A program made the position numbers and the translations under genes. The notes under the pieces are model-generated. The model made no database searches, had not been told where the DNA came from, and was given only the letters and a program-made list of their open reading frames with translations. Of a stretch of 64,000 nucleotides of DNA, positions 45,057 to 58,867 are shown one piece after another (the first letter of the stretch is position 1; each line of letters opens with the position of its first letter). The DNA is from Cristatella mucedo (taxonomy: Eukaryota > Bryozoa > Phylactolaemata > Cristatellidae): contig WPIO01000151.1 of NCBI GenBank assembly GCA_009760855.2, positions 1-64,000 of the forward strand, read 5' to 3'.

Positions 45057-45315
45057 TCTCTCTCTCTCTCTCTCTCTCTCTCCCTCTCTCTCCCCGTCTG
45101 TCTGTCTATCTGTCTGTCTCTGTTACTCTCTCTGTGTCTCTCTAGGTGTCTGTCTCTCTCCGTGTCTCTGTCTCTCTGTCTGTCTGTCTCTCACTGTCTC
45201 TCTCACTCTCTGTCTCTCTCTATGTCTCTCTGTCTCTCCGTCTCTTACTGTCTCTCTGTCTCTCTGTTACTGTCTCTGTTTCTCTCTCTGTCTCTATGTC
45301 TCTCTGTCTCTGTCC

Positions 45316-45347
<32 letters not shown>

Positions 45348-45535
45348 GTCTGTCTGTCTGTCTGTCTCTGTCTGTCTCTGTCTGTCTGTCTGTCTCTATG
45401 TCTCTCTGCCTCTGTCCATCCCTCTCTGTCTCTCTGACTGTCTCTATCTTTGTCTCTTTGTCTCTCTGTATCTCTCTGTCTCTGTCTCTATCTTTGTCTG
45501 TCTGTCTGTCGGTCTGCCTGTCTGTCTGTCTCTCT
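45057..45535. repeat. CT/CTGT pyrimidine-rich repeat
   Basis: About 480 bases of TCTC and TCTG units with few interruptions. Long frames of Ser-Leu or Arg-Glu-Asp type on either strand are repeat artefacts. Confidence 0.95.
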
Positions 45536-45749
45536 CGGCTGGTAATGCTTCTTGGCACTTTTGAGCTACCGGCGTCCGCTTAGTAACTTGCATGCTGGCC
45601 GCTTTGCCCTTGGCTCTAGTTGCGATTGTGGAGTTGCTCATTGGCTGCCCGCTCCTTGCGGTCTAATGCTGCGAAGCATCTGGCCATTCGTTGGAACGAA
45701 GTGATTCCAAATGAGGCAATGTGGCCTTAGGCATTTTATCTTGCCTGTG

Positions 45750-46740
45750 CAGGTGCACTCGGCTGCAGTTTGGCCATGAGCTGCAATCGCTCACTAAGAA
45801 ATACAGCGTCAACAGCACGCAGCGTCCTAGCTCGATCGACGAGAGCACAACGTCCGGTCCGTTTTCTGCATGGCAGAGCCGCAGGCATCGGTCGGCCGTC
45901 GCCGACTGACCTTTCCGCTTTCAAGGGCTCGTTGCCAGGCCGTACTGCCTAGGAGCGTACGGCCTAGTGCTGCGCTGCAAATGCAGCCGTCTTTTCCCGA
46001 TCAATCGCCTTGCAGGATTGATGGTCGCACTCATTGAGGGCGGGTCTCTCGAGCGAGCGCCAGCCTCTATCAGAATATCAATACTCGCTCGGCTCGGCTC
46101 TCCGAAGCCGCTGCGACCTTGGCGCTCAGACGCCGTCGCCGCAGACGATTCCCGACCTGCACGCCTGGGCAGTAAGCTCGACGCAGCAGTTTCGTAACGT
46201 CGGTGCTTGCGGGCCGGCGGCGACAGCACTCGTTCGCCGGACAATCGGCGCCCGCAGGGCAACCGCCGCAAACGCTCGTCGTCGAAGCCGCTGCGGCAGA
46301 GGCGGCTCGTGAGTGAGGACGCCAGGTCAGCGAGCGCGGTTCCCGAGCGCATCAGTGCGGCCGCAGACGTGCGCTCGCGCGCGCTCCTCACTGCTCGCTC
46401 GCTGCTCTCCGGCGCAAAGGGAAATGTCAGTCGGTCTGTCTGGAGGCCCGGTCTGCCTGGAGGCCGGGACCGGGAGGTTAGGCCACTGGCGGACAGCGCG
46501 CATGCCAGCCAGCGCGCGTACGACCGACCGAAAGGCGGCCGCCGGCTGAGTGCCGACCGCGACGGCAATCACTCAGCGCTGGTGCGCGCTGCGCTGCTGC
46601 ACTCCGGCGGCGCCGCGGCGGTCGCTCTTCCGTCGTGCGGGGCGGGCGGGCTCCTTCCGCCGGCGCTGCCCGCCAGCCTCGTTTCGTCTGCTCGCCGCAC
46701 CGCTGCCTGCCGGCGTCGCTGCTGCTGCTGCTAGATGAAT
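45750..46740. other. CpG-rich island
   Basis: A stretch of about 1 kb with high GC and frequent CpG, with overlapping long frames on both strands that look like chance frames of GC-rich DNA. It may be a promoter and first exon of an unseen gene; no splice-supported coding sequence was found. Confidence 0.5.
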
Positions 46741-46914
46741 GCGCTGACTCAGCTGCGCTGACTCAGGCTGCGTGAGCAGATGTCGCCGATTCAGAAGGCC
46801 GAGCTGCAGCTCGTGCTCGCCCGATGGAGGCGATGTCGTTCGTCGCGCACTAGCCGTGGACAGCAGTGGATTCGAGTCGAATTGGTGTGTTCGAGTCAAG
46901 TGACGGTGCTCGAG

Positions 46915-47689
<775 letters not shown>

Positions 47690-48000
47690 CTTCTTTTGGA
47701 GACCAAGCCTTTTGTTCGTATGCTCTCAAAGCCTGAAACTCACTTTCGACTTGCGTCACAACATTCCCTGACTTGAATACATTTAAAAAGAAGCTAAATG
47801 CATCTATTTATAAGAGCATTTTGTTCGTCCCTGTGTATTGTCCTTTGTGTTTATTATGCGTGCTGACACAAGCTTTGCACAACATATTTTGGTTGTTGTT
47901 CATTGAGAGCATGCTACAGCTAATCATTAGATAATGCTCGCTTTACAGCCAATATAAAGTGCCTAGAAAGGGATTGAGATCTTAGTGGGGGCTAAACAAA
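47690..48000 (+). mobile_element. LINE family A 3' end, degenerate
   Basis: CTTTTGGAGACCAAGCCTTT and ACATTTAAAAAGAAGCTAAA, then a GTGCCTAGAAAGGGATTGAG tail, match family A. Confidence 0.65.
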
Positions 48001-49084
48001 ATTTATAATTTTGACCCGGCAGGGCAGGGCTTCTCCGTCTAAGGTACAGCGATTTTATAAAACATTTAAATATAAAGTTATTGAAATATTTCCTTTTTTG
48101 CTAACGTCAGATGGTAGTGCGAGGTTTTTGTAGTGCGATTAAATATTAGTTATAATCAATTGGTGACAGCTCTCGACAGGTTCCAGAATTTTACTTGATC
48201 AAGGTTTCTTTAGGATCCGTTCTTATAATAATAGATGTTTAGTGTGATACTATGCATAACGACCGATCATATTCGTCGGCTTCATCAAACTTTTGCGATC
48301 TGCTGACCACAGAGTCACTGCATTTACAAGCCATGTGCACTCCGGTACGTTCTTAATATTCTCTTTCGCTCTGCGATTTCTCAGAATACGTAGATGTACA
48401 AGGCAGTGAATAAATCTCTGTCGTTGCCCCTTGACTTATCGCGATTTCAGCGAAGCAAATCCTGCCGGCTGGGCATGATTCGCTGATATCTTTGGAGTTA
48501 AAGGCACCGTGGTTTCATAATTTCGCTACCTGCGCCATTTTATTTTTGTAAGTGAGGGCAGCAAAAGCATTTTTAAAAGACAGCAGAAACCTGGGCCGCT
48601 CTCTATTACATACGCTCATCCAACCGTCACCGATGACGAAATTATTTGTTCGCTCTAGTCGATGAGGAACCGCCGAGCTCGTGTCAAATTAAGACAATTA
48701 TCTTTCGCAAAATATTTTTGTTTATTGGGCTCTAGTTCTGCCTACTTGAAAACTTAGTGGGTCTTGCTCCCTGCGTGAATTTCATTCGTCCGTCTTGCCT
48801 CCTCCCGAGATGGAAATTCTGGCTCCACCAAAGATAAGCTAGCGCTTTCATAGCTTCAATCTTTCATGGCTTTCTTTCATAGCTTTAAATGCAAATGCTA
48901 GCCGTAAAAAGTTTCATCGCGTGGTACTCGCAGTATTTGTACTTGCATTTTTAATATGCTTTTATGCACGGAAGCATGGAATGAGAAGAGCCATAGCTGA
49001 CGTCTCTCCCGCTTGTAGCCGTCAATACAAAACTGCCTGCTGCTGCAAGACTCAGACCCACGTCTACCTGGAGGGCAGCGAATG
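48001..49084. other. Host DNA without recognised feature
   Basis: Moderately AT-rich sequence with no supported exon or repeat. Confidence 0.35.
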
Positions 49085-49790
49085 TGATATACCTTCCTCT
49101 GCAGCTCCACAAAGCCACAAAGACACTGTGGGTGTTACGCAGGAGAGTTTTGTATAGCGCACTCACAGCCTAAGCGGCTTTCGGTACGCATTCGGTAGTC
49201 AGCAGACTTCGTCTCGCGTAACAAAGAGAAAGTGGGAAGCATGGCAGAGTCAGGAGAGCAGTTGAGGTAGTGACTAGCATGGAAGTAGCAGCTCAGGACC
49301 GATGAAAATGATGAGCCATAGTCGGCAGCAGGAGAGTAATTGTCAATGCGATATGAATTGCGGAAGTGAGTTCCACAATCTAGAATCTGCAGATCAAACG
49401 CTTCTGTCGCCAACGGTCTTTAGGCGGAGGAAAGGAACAGCTAACTTATTGTTCATACAGGACTAGAGGGCGCAAGGAGGCTGAAACTGACACAACAGTT
49501 CAGCTAGGTATGGAGGAGCCAAGCCGTGGCGTGCCTTGCGGGTCAGTGTAAAAACTTTGCTCTGTATCCGTTGATCAACCGGCATCCATCCTAGCTCTTT
49601 TAACAAAGGAGACACGTGGTCAAACATCTGGGAATTGAAAGCCAGCATTGCAGCCATATTCACAGCAATCTGTAGTGGCCTATAGGCTTTTTAGGTAGCC
49701 CAGCGAAAACGGAACTACAATAATCAAGCCAAGACAAAACTAAGGAGCTAATTAAATTCAACATAATAAGATATGTTCTTGCAACCTAAG
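49085..49790 (-). mobile_element. LINE family B 3' part
   Basis: The block GCAGGAGAGTTTTGTATAGC (CACTCACAGCCTAAGCGGCT after it) and the piece LKELGWMPVDQRIQ match the copies at 32,570 and 42,180. Confidence 0.75.
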
Positions 49791-50049
49791 TCTTTCAGCA
49801 GACTTTTTTCAGTCACTTATTGTTAAGGTGAGATGCAAGGTCACGAGCAGAGGCAGTTCAACTGAGCCATCCTTCAGAGTGGCAAGTTGGCAAGCGCTTA
49901 GTTAGGATATTGGTATGGGGCTTGAACCTTGAACTCGAGTGAGCGCAGCTGGATGCCCCTACAAATATGGCGATACAAATCCATCACGTGCCATATTCCT
50001 ACTGTGGATGAAGTGCCGGTGATTACGTGCTTCCATCCGAATTCTAAGG

Positions 50050-51195
50050 AGAATTCGAACTTGTTTAAACAGGGATACCACATTCAAGTTGGTCCTTGCA
50101 TTTTGTGACATCCCGTTTCGACTTCTGTAACTCACTGCTTGCTGGTCTACCGGCCTGCACACTCAGGCGCTTACAGCTGGTGCAAAACTCTGTAGCTATG
50201 CTTAATAATAATAATAATAATAATGCACTTGATAAAGCGCCCTCAGAGAACTCAATCTCTTTCTAGGCGCTTTACATTTGCTGCAAAGGGAAGCGCGATT
50301 GAATGGTGAGTAATATCATGCTTGATAAACATGAATAACATGGTTAGGGGTGACATGCACAGGGTCAGCATACAAATGTGGTTAGTGGCAGCATGCACAG
50401 TGTCAGCACGCATAAGCACTTGAAGGACGACTCACAGGGACCCACTAAATGCTGTCCTAAATATGTGTTTTTAAGTTCTTTTTGATGTGGTTAAGTCAGG
50501 GGATGTTGTGAGGCAAGTCGAGAGTGAGTTCCAGGCTTTGGCAGCATACGAACTAAATGCACGGTCTCTAAAGGATGTGAGGTTTGTACGAGGCTTGTCT
50601 GTCGTGAGCGTCGCAGTTGGCACAACACACAACTTCTCGCTGACCTGCACTGGGTACAAGTAGAGGAACGCATAGACTTCAAGGTTTTGTCGCTCACTTT
50701 TAGGTCCATTCATTATTTGGCTCCAGCCTTCCTATCAGATCTACTGCCCCAGCAGGCTAAGCATCGTGCTATTCGCTTTTTGAATTTAACTGTTTACCTA
50801 TACCTCGTACAAACCTCGAATCCTTCGGAGACCGGCCTTTAATTCGTATGCTCGCAAAGCCTGGAACTCACTCCAGACTTGCTTCACGACATTGCCTGAC
50901 TTGACCATATTTAAAAAGAACTTAAAACACGCTTATTTGTCGCTGCATTTAGTGGATCCCTGTGATTCGTCCTTTATTTGCTTATTCGCGCTCACACTGT
51001 GCAAGCTTCCAGTAATCACACTTGCATGCTGACCCTGCGCACAGCACCCCTAACCAAGCTATTATTGTTGTATATTTAGCATGTTATTACTAACCATTCA
51101 ATCATGCTTCCTTTGCAGAAAATCTAAAGGGCCAATAAAGAGATCGGGTTCTGTGATGGCGCTTTATCTGGCGTGTTATCATTATATTATTATTT
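50050..51195 (+). mobile_element. LINE family A copy interrupted by another
   Basis: The plus-strand copy runs from about 50,050 (ACAGGGATACCACATTCAAG) to TAGCTATGCTT at 50,202, resumes at AGGCTTGTCTG near 50,590 and continues through the coding end and tail to an ATTATTATT stretch near 51,195. The gap is filled by a minus-strand copy. Confidence 0.7.
50203..50590 (-). mobile_element. LINE family A 3' end nested in another copy
   Basis: An AAT repeat, the reverse-complement tail, the 3' untranslated region and the start of the coding end (GGTTTGTACG) are in order. It splits the surrounding plus-strand copy, and GCTT flanks both sides, a possible short target-site duplication. Confidence 0.7.
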
Positions 51196-54100
51196 TCTCC
51201 ACCAAATACTTGTAACAAGTAAGTGATTGCGATCCCTGTGGTTTTATAGACGCAGTTTTTTTATACTGAAGTAGGTGACTGTAATACTTAATACTACTAG
51301 CCGGCAGGTATTGCACTGTTCTCAATGCATTGTCGTAAAAATCAGCCACCGTCTACACCACGTTCCTGCTCCGAGAACTCAACGACAGGTTTTGCAGCTT
51401 AGTAAAGACGTATTGCTAATTTGACCAGCCCACAATACCTGCCTATTGCTACTGGGTATGACGAAGCTAAATGCTGGCTATTTTAGGTGACTTGCAATTG
51501 GAATACCCCGTAGGTCGCATCTGCTTGGCAGATTACAGAGCTAATTTTACAAAGGTAAATGTTGTAGCAATTGTATGCATGAGATTACTAAAACTACCTC
51601 AGCTCCGACCTCGCACGAGAAACTCTCACGAGCTCTCGCTCTAGCGTAGGGCACGACTTTTGTGTTAGCATCCTTAAAGCAATGCAGTTCCTTTTGAACA
51701 CAGACTACTGCAATGGAGCAATTCAAAAGTAGGCCACCTGTTGGTGGACCTCTTTAGCGAACTCAGTAAGCGGCAGTCTTTTGTGAAAAAGTAGTCGAAA
51801 TTTGCACCACTTAAAAGCTCTTAAGCACCTCCGCAATTTAATTGTGCCTCACGGGCGATCTTTCAGCATCAAACTCTTATAAAAAAATTCGCTGTGCCTA
51901 CAGTAGGTCTTTATTCTACTGCAGAAAACCTCTGTAGACCACTACAACCCCAGCTTGGAGAGCGTGACGGTGGCGCCATGCCTGGTGACGTGCAGCGTGC
52001 CCTGCTGAACACTAAGCAGCTCTCTGTGGAAGCAATTGCAAGTTTCGCGCCTTCGGTGCTTCACCCGAAAGTGCTCTTAAGCCGCTTAAAAAAATTTAAT
52101 CCCAGTTTTTATATTCGAGTTATCCCGAAGCTTCGTAATGAAGAATGACTGTACAAAATCTGGGAATCCTTTGTAGTACCAACTGCCCGAAAATAAATCG
52201 GTGAGTAAATAGAAAAATAATGTAAGTATAATATCAATGACTAATATATAAAACAAATGTAAATATATATTATATATATATATTTATGTATTTATATTAG
52301 TTGACTAATATATATATATATATAATTGAAAAATATATAGAAATATATATAAATATAATTTAATATAAATAGGAAAATAAGTAGGAAGCTTGCACGTGCA
52401 CCCTCGGCGGCCTCTTTTAAATAATGACTCAGCTGGATTGCCTACTTCGTACGTACGGTGTAAACAAATTGGATCGCCCACTTAAAAAAAAAAATGTTAG
52501 AATCCTCCGGGAACCGACCCTTAATGATTTCTACACTGAAGGCTTTGAGCTCTAGCAACCGTTATAACAACTTTTAAAGAAATCGGTTCTCCCTTCTATA
52601 AAGATTCACTCATTAAAGCTGTTCGTCGAGGAGGCGTCGCCTTACAGCGCTCCACAGCCACTCGTGAAGTGTCGAAGGTAAGTGAAGTTCCTTTCAGGAA
52701 GGGGGCGCCCATGACACCTAAGGTGAGCTATTGGAGCTTAGCGCGAGGCTAAGCGACGCTCTCCGCAAAAGGGGCAGAGCGGCTGCCGTCTTGTCTGCTG
52801 GGACGGCTGGCCCCGCCCAGCGCCATCTGCAGAAAGACCCGTAAAGGTGGCAGCTTCGGCGCAGTAGCCTCTAACGACAAGCGGTTACAAATTTTCTAGC
52901 TTACAAAAATGCGTTCAATACTGAAATGTATCCAGAAAGTCACGTGGTTGGCTACCGATAAATTGACATCTGCAACTGTGCTGCTCAGCTGAGATCCGAT
53001 TCACAGAGCTCCTGGGTTTTATTGGGCAAAGACCTAAGCAGCATTAAGTGACGGCGATGTGGAGGTCTCAATGAGGAGTAAGGTAAATCGTGCTATTCGA
53101 GCCATATTTTGGCTGACTTGCAACGTCGGTTACAGTGAAGCTTGTGTCGTAATGCCGAGTTCTCGATGCCTTAGCTTGACACGAGATGTGGCTCCGTGCA
53201 AGCGCTTCCAAGGGAAACAACTGCCAGCAATGATGCGCTGTCTGTGAAAAACGACATTTGTGTCTCTATATAGAGCACTTCGCAAGTGCTTACTCTTTCA
53301 CAGACCTTCCGGCCGCAATTATGATGTCTTCTATCATTCTTCGTTTGCTTACTTTTGCCAGTACCGTTTGTTTGATTGTTTAGTTACCCAATCGCTGAGA
53401 GGGACGTACCGACGTACTGCAGTAGAACAAATTAATGACTTTCCCATTGGCTGCCGATGGTGTGAAATTTGCATGACATTTTCGAGCAAATTATATACCC
53501 AGCAAATGTCAATTTGTCCAAGACACGTTTCTACCAGAATTTTTGCATTAGGTATTACCCAGTTGAACGGTGTAAAAGAGAGGGCCAAAACTAGTACCCC
53601 TTTGGTATTTGCAAACCGAAAAACACACGTTCTCCCTTTTGAAAGGCAAGTAGTTTTGCTAACTTATGTTCAAGTTCTCCGTAAGTAAATCCACAAATTT
53701 CTCTACCCTTGAAGTGATAAAGAAACACTAATCTCGGTGACCGCTTATAAATTGCGCCTCTGTAATTCTGGCCGTACAAATTTTGATTGGATGAGTACGT
53801 TGCCTCCTCTGCTAAGTCCGCCTTGCAGCTGTACAAGAGTGCCAAAATCAGGGCCTGCTCTCGACAAGTCTACGACAGCTAACAAGTTCATGCGTTTGCG
53901 ATGACATTGCTTCCAAAATTACTGCTATTCACTTTCTAGTGTTTACTCAAAGCCAGAATTCTTAAGCGTCTGCAACTCGACGAAACTCTGCAAAACTCGG
54001 CAAGATCAACTGGTACGTCGTCAAAGGGGTAGCTGTCACGTGACCACTCGCCGCTTCTTTCTGAGCTTCGTTCGCTCCCTATAGAGCTTAGAAATTGGCA

Positions 54101-54480
54101 CTGAGATCCTCTCTTGGGCCAAGAAAATTTGTCTTACTCTCACCCACCAGCCTATTTATCCGGATGCCTTTTAGGGCTTTGCGCCTACTCAGCGTTCTTG
54201 CAGAAGCTAGGATACTGTGGCTCATGACTGCGTTGCTGACATTCGATCCTGAATGTCAGAGAATTTTATTTTCTTAAAATAAACGATGATAAAGCCAAAA
54301 TTCTACTCATCAAAAACTCCTAGGGTTCGGCTGGACTATGAGACTTTGGCTATTCTATTAGATCTATCAGATTCTAGTAGATTTTATCTATTAGATTCTA
54401 TTAGATGGCGCGCTACCTTCACAATATGCTCAAAATTTAGGCGTATCTTTAACAAAGCCTAAATTTTGAAAGTTTCTTAA
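51196..54480. other. Host DNA without recognised gene
   Basis: Contains an AT-rich patch with TATA repeats at 52,255-52,380 and GC-richer parts near 52,620-52,870. Several frames of 60-140 codons (for example 53,260-53,688) show no recognisable family and lack splice support, so none is called. Confidence 0.35.
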
Positions 54481-54489
54481 AAATATAAT

Positions 54490-54615
54490 TCACTTTATAG
54501 CACACTAAGAGAAATAATCTCATCCCAAGCGCTTCACATATGCCACAGGGGTCGAGGCCACGACCTTGGTCGCAAGGGTGAGCACCTGGGCCGGGTTCGT
54601 TAAAAGCGAGCACCT
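54490..54615. repeat. Repeat family C copy
   Basis: CCAAGCGCTTCACATATGCC, GGGGTCGAGGCCACGACCTT and GAGCACCTGGG match the copy at 39,317. Confidence 0.45.
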
Positions 54616-54734
54616 AAACCCATGGGGGCTAGCCATCTCGTCCGGTCCCTATCTAAGATCAGAGATTGCCTGCCAAAATGGTTTGCAAAAAATTAACTAG
54701 CTCCCTGTTATTATTTCTCCGGCTGTCACTTCAA

Positions 54735-55045
54735 AATGCCATACAAACTAAGTGGGAGTGTTTCGCAGGAGACTTTTCTATAGCTCACCCAAAGCCTAAG
54801 CGACTTTCGGTATGCAGTCGGTAGCCAATAGACTTCATGTCACGCTATGAATAGAAAGTGAGAAGCGTAGCCAATTCAGAAGGGCAGTTGAGGTAGTGGG
54901 TAGCATGGAAGTAGCAGCTCAGGACCGCTGAAAAGGATGTGCCATTTTCGGTAATAGGAGAGCAGATGTCGTTGCTTAAGAATTGTGTAAGTGTGTTCCA
55001 AAGTCTAGCACCTCCAGAGCAAAAGCTTCCATCGGCAACGACATT
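54735..55045 (-). mobile_element. LINE family B 3' end
   Basis: TTTCGCAGGAGACTTTTCTA and CCTAAGCGACTTTCGGTATG, and the AGTTGAGGTAGTGGGTAGCA block, match family B. Confidence 0.65.
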
Positions 55046-55195
55046 TTAGCGGCTTTGTAATCTAAAGAAGACCGCACATTTCGCGAAGAAACAGCAAAAT
55101 ATATACCCGCTAAATATCGCGAGCTTCAACCGACCATGGCGTGACGTCATAAGCTGTATTATGCATCACGGCATTTCAGAGCGGCATGCCAGAAT

Positions 55196-56512
55196 AATAA
55201 AAATAATAATAATAATAATGTACTTGATAAAAAGCACTCAGAGAACTTAATATATTTCTAGGCGCTTTACATTTGCTGCAAAGGGAAATGCAATTAAATG
55301 GTAAGTAAAATCATGCTTGAAAAACAAACAAAATGAAGAACGTGGTAAAGGGTGACATGCTCAGGTCAGCATGCAAATGTGGTAAGTGACAGCATGCACC
55401 GTGTCAGCACGCATAAGCACGTGAAGGACGAATCACAGGGACCCACTAAATGCTGTCCTAAATAGGTGTGTTTTAAAGTTCTTTTTAAATGTGGTCAGGT
55501 CAGGGGATGTTCTGACGCAGGTCGGGAGAGAGTTCCAGGCTTTGGCAGCATACGAACTAAATGCACGGTCTCCAAAGGATTTAAGGTTTGTACGAGGTAT
55601 TTGTAGACTGTTGGATTCCGAAAAGCGGGTGCTACGATGCTTGACCTGATGGAGGAGTATGTCGAAGAGATAGGCTGGAGCCATAGAATGAAGGGACCTA
55701 AAAGTGAGTGACAAAACCTTGAAGTCAATCGGTTGCTTGACTGGTAGCCAGTGCGGGTCGGCGAGAAGTGGAGTAATGTGGCAACTGCAACGCTCACGAT
55801 AGACAAGCCTAGCTGCAGAGTTTGGCACCAGCTGCAATCGCCTGATCGCACACGCTGGTAGGCCAGTAAGCAGTGAGTTGCAGAAGTCGAGACGAGATGT
55901 CATGAATGCATGGACCAACTTAGACGTGGTATCCTTATCTAAACAAGCCCGAATTTTAGCAATGTTATGAAGCTGAAAATAGGCAGATTTGACTGTGGAG
56001 CTGATATGGTCGTTTAACGAGAGGTCGCTTTGGAATATGACACCTAGATTTCGAGCTGATTCGACAGGAGATATGCTGGCAGAGCCAATTTTGAGAGACA
56101 GCCTTTCCAATATCTGAATCACACCGGGTCTGCCCATAACTAGTAAGTTAGTTTTGTCATCGTTTAGCTTTAGAAAATTTGCTGCCACCCATGTGCGGAT
56201 GTCATTAATGCATGCAGCAAGTGAGTTTAGAGAATTTGTGGTGCTCGAAGGCTGGAAGGGATCAAAGCAAAGGTAGAACTGAGTGTCATCCGCATTGAAG
56301 TAGAAGCCTAGATTGTGCTTGGCAATCACATCAGCAAGAGGAACAGTACAAACCGTGAAAGGAATATGATCAAGGACTGAGCCCTGTGGTATCCCATGCT
56401 TCACAGGTATCTTGGATGATTTTTGTCCGTTCAAATTAATACTATAAAGTCTCTCGCTGAGATAGGGCCTGAACCACTGCAGAGCAGTGCCAGTGATGCC
56501 AGAAGCCATCGA
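55196..56512 (-). mobile_element. LINE family A copy with the longest open reverse-transcriptase piece
   Basis: The minus strand is open for 358 codons: GIPQGSVLDHIPFTV, the catalytic region NADDTQFYLCF, FLKLNDDKTNLLVMG, SARNLGVIFQSDLSLNDHI, LDFCNSLLTGLP and the end SFGDRAFSSYAAKAWNSLP. The order suits a CR1/L2-like non-LTR retrotransposon. The catalytic (F/Y)xDD box reads NADD, and the 5' part with the endonuclease is missing, so the copy is inactive. A tail with an AAT repeat lies at 55,196-55,220. Confidence 0.9.
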
Positions 56513-58465
56513 TCTACTAGATCAGAGCGACTAGGCGACTAAAATAAATCCTTTTTCAACGGCAGGAGTGAAGAACCAACACCTTAAGAGTAGGGTTTTT
56601 TGAAATGTCTTGTAGTGGTGTCGTAGTCCGCGAGAGTGTTCTCGCAAATATGTCCACATTTATTTACGTTTGGCGATCGATGGCCCGTGCTTGTCGAGTA
56701 ACAATTATCCGCGAGTCTTATGGAGGTTCGCATTCTCTTGAATATCGATAGCGAAACCAAAAATTACTTCGTCTCTGATTAATTGATCTATTGAGGGTCG
56801 TGGGGCTTAATGTATAGATAGGTGATATAGCTTGCAATTTTTAAAGATTATCCAACTAGACCACCGTCTGACATCTTGAGTGCGCTTAGCGTTCAAATTG
56901 CAGTATTTAAGTTGGCATCGATTGCTTTTGGACAAAAAGCAAACATCTCAAATAGCGGCAAGGCATTCCACGATAGCGTTAAGATTTTGTCACGTGAATG
57001 ATCTAAGCATGCTCGTTCTGTTTCCGTTAAAAAAAAGTACAAACCTGTTATTTCCTTTTCCCCCGAGTGTGCCATCCCATTCTCTTCATCACTGAGCTGT
57101 ACTATTCATTGCTTTTTATTCAATATTTGTTCACGCAGCCGTTTTTCGCATGGTCCCTGAACTGAGCTCACGCTTGCCACCCAACCTAGGGGGGGGGGGG
57201 AGGGATACGAAGGGCTAGTAGGGTGGCTAATCGGGAATCTTATAGGTACTTCATAGTTTTTCACGAGCTTCGTCATGATAGCAATAGTTCTCGCACTTAT
57301 GGGAAAACTGAAAGACATTAAAGGTCATTTTATTCTTCTACTTCTTCTTTATTAACTGAAGTCACCATGTATCTAATGAATTTACATGGCACCCTAAGAG
57401 AACTGAATCTCTACAGATACACTTCAAAATGCTGCAGGTTTTGAGCTCACAACTTCGGTAATCAAATGCAAAATGCTAACATAAAAGCGAGTACCTTTAC
57501 CAGTTGGTAGATTATGCACGTAAATACGTAAAGTGTAATAAATAAAAATGTTAAAATGTTAAATATTAATAAATTACTTTGATAGCCGACTTTGATAGTA
57601 TTTTTAACGATAAGTGCCATTAGAATATATAGTTGTACAGGAAGAAGCTGAGGTATACAATAAAAAGTAGTTCTACCAGCATAAAATAATAACATGCAAT
57701 TTGCATAATTTCTAATCACAATATTGATTAAATTTGGCATTGAGTCATTTGACTCTATATTTTATTTGCTCCTTTAAATATCTGCGCTTCATTATTGGGC
57801 TGAGTGAACTTCATATTGGAGTCAGCTGAGGTCTAGCCGGGGATTTTTGCGAATCATAAAGCTTGATAGAGCATGCAGCCTATTAGGCTTTTAGAGATAC
57901 GCACTCAAGTCCACAAAAAGGGCATGTCGTAGACAGCACGTGCCGATCAAAAGCCTTATTAAGGTTCAGTGATTATCATTGTAATTACAAGCAATGAGGT
58001 AACAAGATGACTACCAAGGGTTCCAAATATTTCACAGTTCCCCGGACTTCCTGAACTCCCAGCACCAAATGCTACTATCATTTCCTCAAACTCGCCACAA
58101 GTAACGTTTTCAGCAATAACTGCACGTCCTTAACTTACAGGTGTATAGGCTGTCGTAGAGCTGGGCGACAAATGATAAGTAAGAAGCGAGAAGTATCAAG
58201 TGTGCTGACCAATCTTTGATAAGATGACTTTTTTAATAGGATATGAACCACAAGTAATGAAATGCCAAGTTATCAATGGTCGCAGCTCAGGAACCACTAA
58301 CAATCTCAAGCAATCATCAATGCCTGGCAGATTTCACATGCTAGCATTCCACTTCTTCCGGATTCATGGCCGTCTGTTTGAACGCTTGCTCTAACTATAG
58401 AAGGCTAAATAAAGTAAATTGTAAGAAACCTTTTTTGAAGCCATTGAAGTGATCTAAAGAACCAA

Positions 58466-58469
<4 letters not shown>
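56513..58469. other. Host DNA; weak repeat family C piece
   Basis: The stretch 57,370-57,490 resembles family C (CTAAGAGAACTGAATCTCTA). A run of 12 G lies at 57,190-57,201. No gene was recognised. Confidence 0.35.

Positions 58470-58519
<50 letters not shown>
58470..58519. repeat. GATA/GA microsatellite
   Basis: Three GATA units followed by about 20 GA units. Confidence 0.9.
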
Positions 58520-58521
<2 letters not shown>

Positions 58522-58644
58522 ATCAAGTAGTACGTGCATGATTTGAAGAGTGAGTCAGACATATCAGCCTGATAGCGGTAACACGGATTATCATGGTAAC
58601 CCGGGTGAGCTCGGACTGCGATAACCACCTGAATATTGTCAAAC

Positions 58645-58720
58645 TTAATAATAATAATAATAATACACTTGATACAACGCCCTAAGAGAACTCAATCTCT
58701 TTCTTGGCACTTTATATGCA
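58645..58720 (-). mobile_element. LINE family A 3' tail
   Basis: AATAATAATAATAATACACT and GCCCTAAGAGAACTCAATCT match the shared tail in reverse complement. Confidence 0.6.
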
Positions 58721-58827
58721 AACAAGCTAAAAATGTCGGGGTTTTTTGAGTTCTATTCGTCAGCAAAAATAGAAAGAGATTTCAAAAACGATGATTTTTA
58801 TTGGGCAAGTGCGAAGCGGCTGACCAG

Positions 58828-58867
58828 ATCCAGGGCAAGGATCTAGGGTTAGATCCTTGCCCTGGAT
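58828..58867. repeat. Perfect 18-base-pair hairpin
   Basis: ATCCAGGGCAAGGATCTA is followed by GGGT and its exact reverse complement. No known element was recognised around it. Confidence 0.9.

Noticed and set aside
45057-45535. Ser-Leu-rich frames of 90-205 codons
   Set aside because: They are products of the CT/CTGT repeat.
45921-46734. Frames of up to 215 codons in the CpG-rich island
   Set aside because: Both strands are open in several frames at once, as expected at high GC, and no known domain is visible.
53260-53688. A 142-codon plus-strand frame as a gene
   Set aside because: No recognisable motif, no splice or promoter support, and an opposite-strand frame overlaps it.
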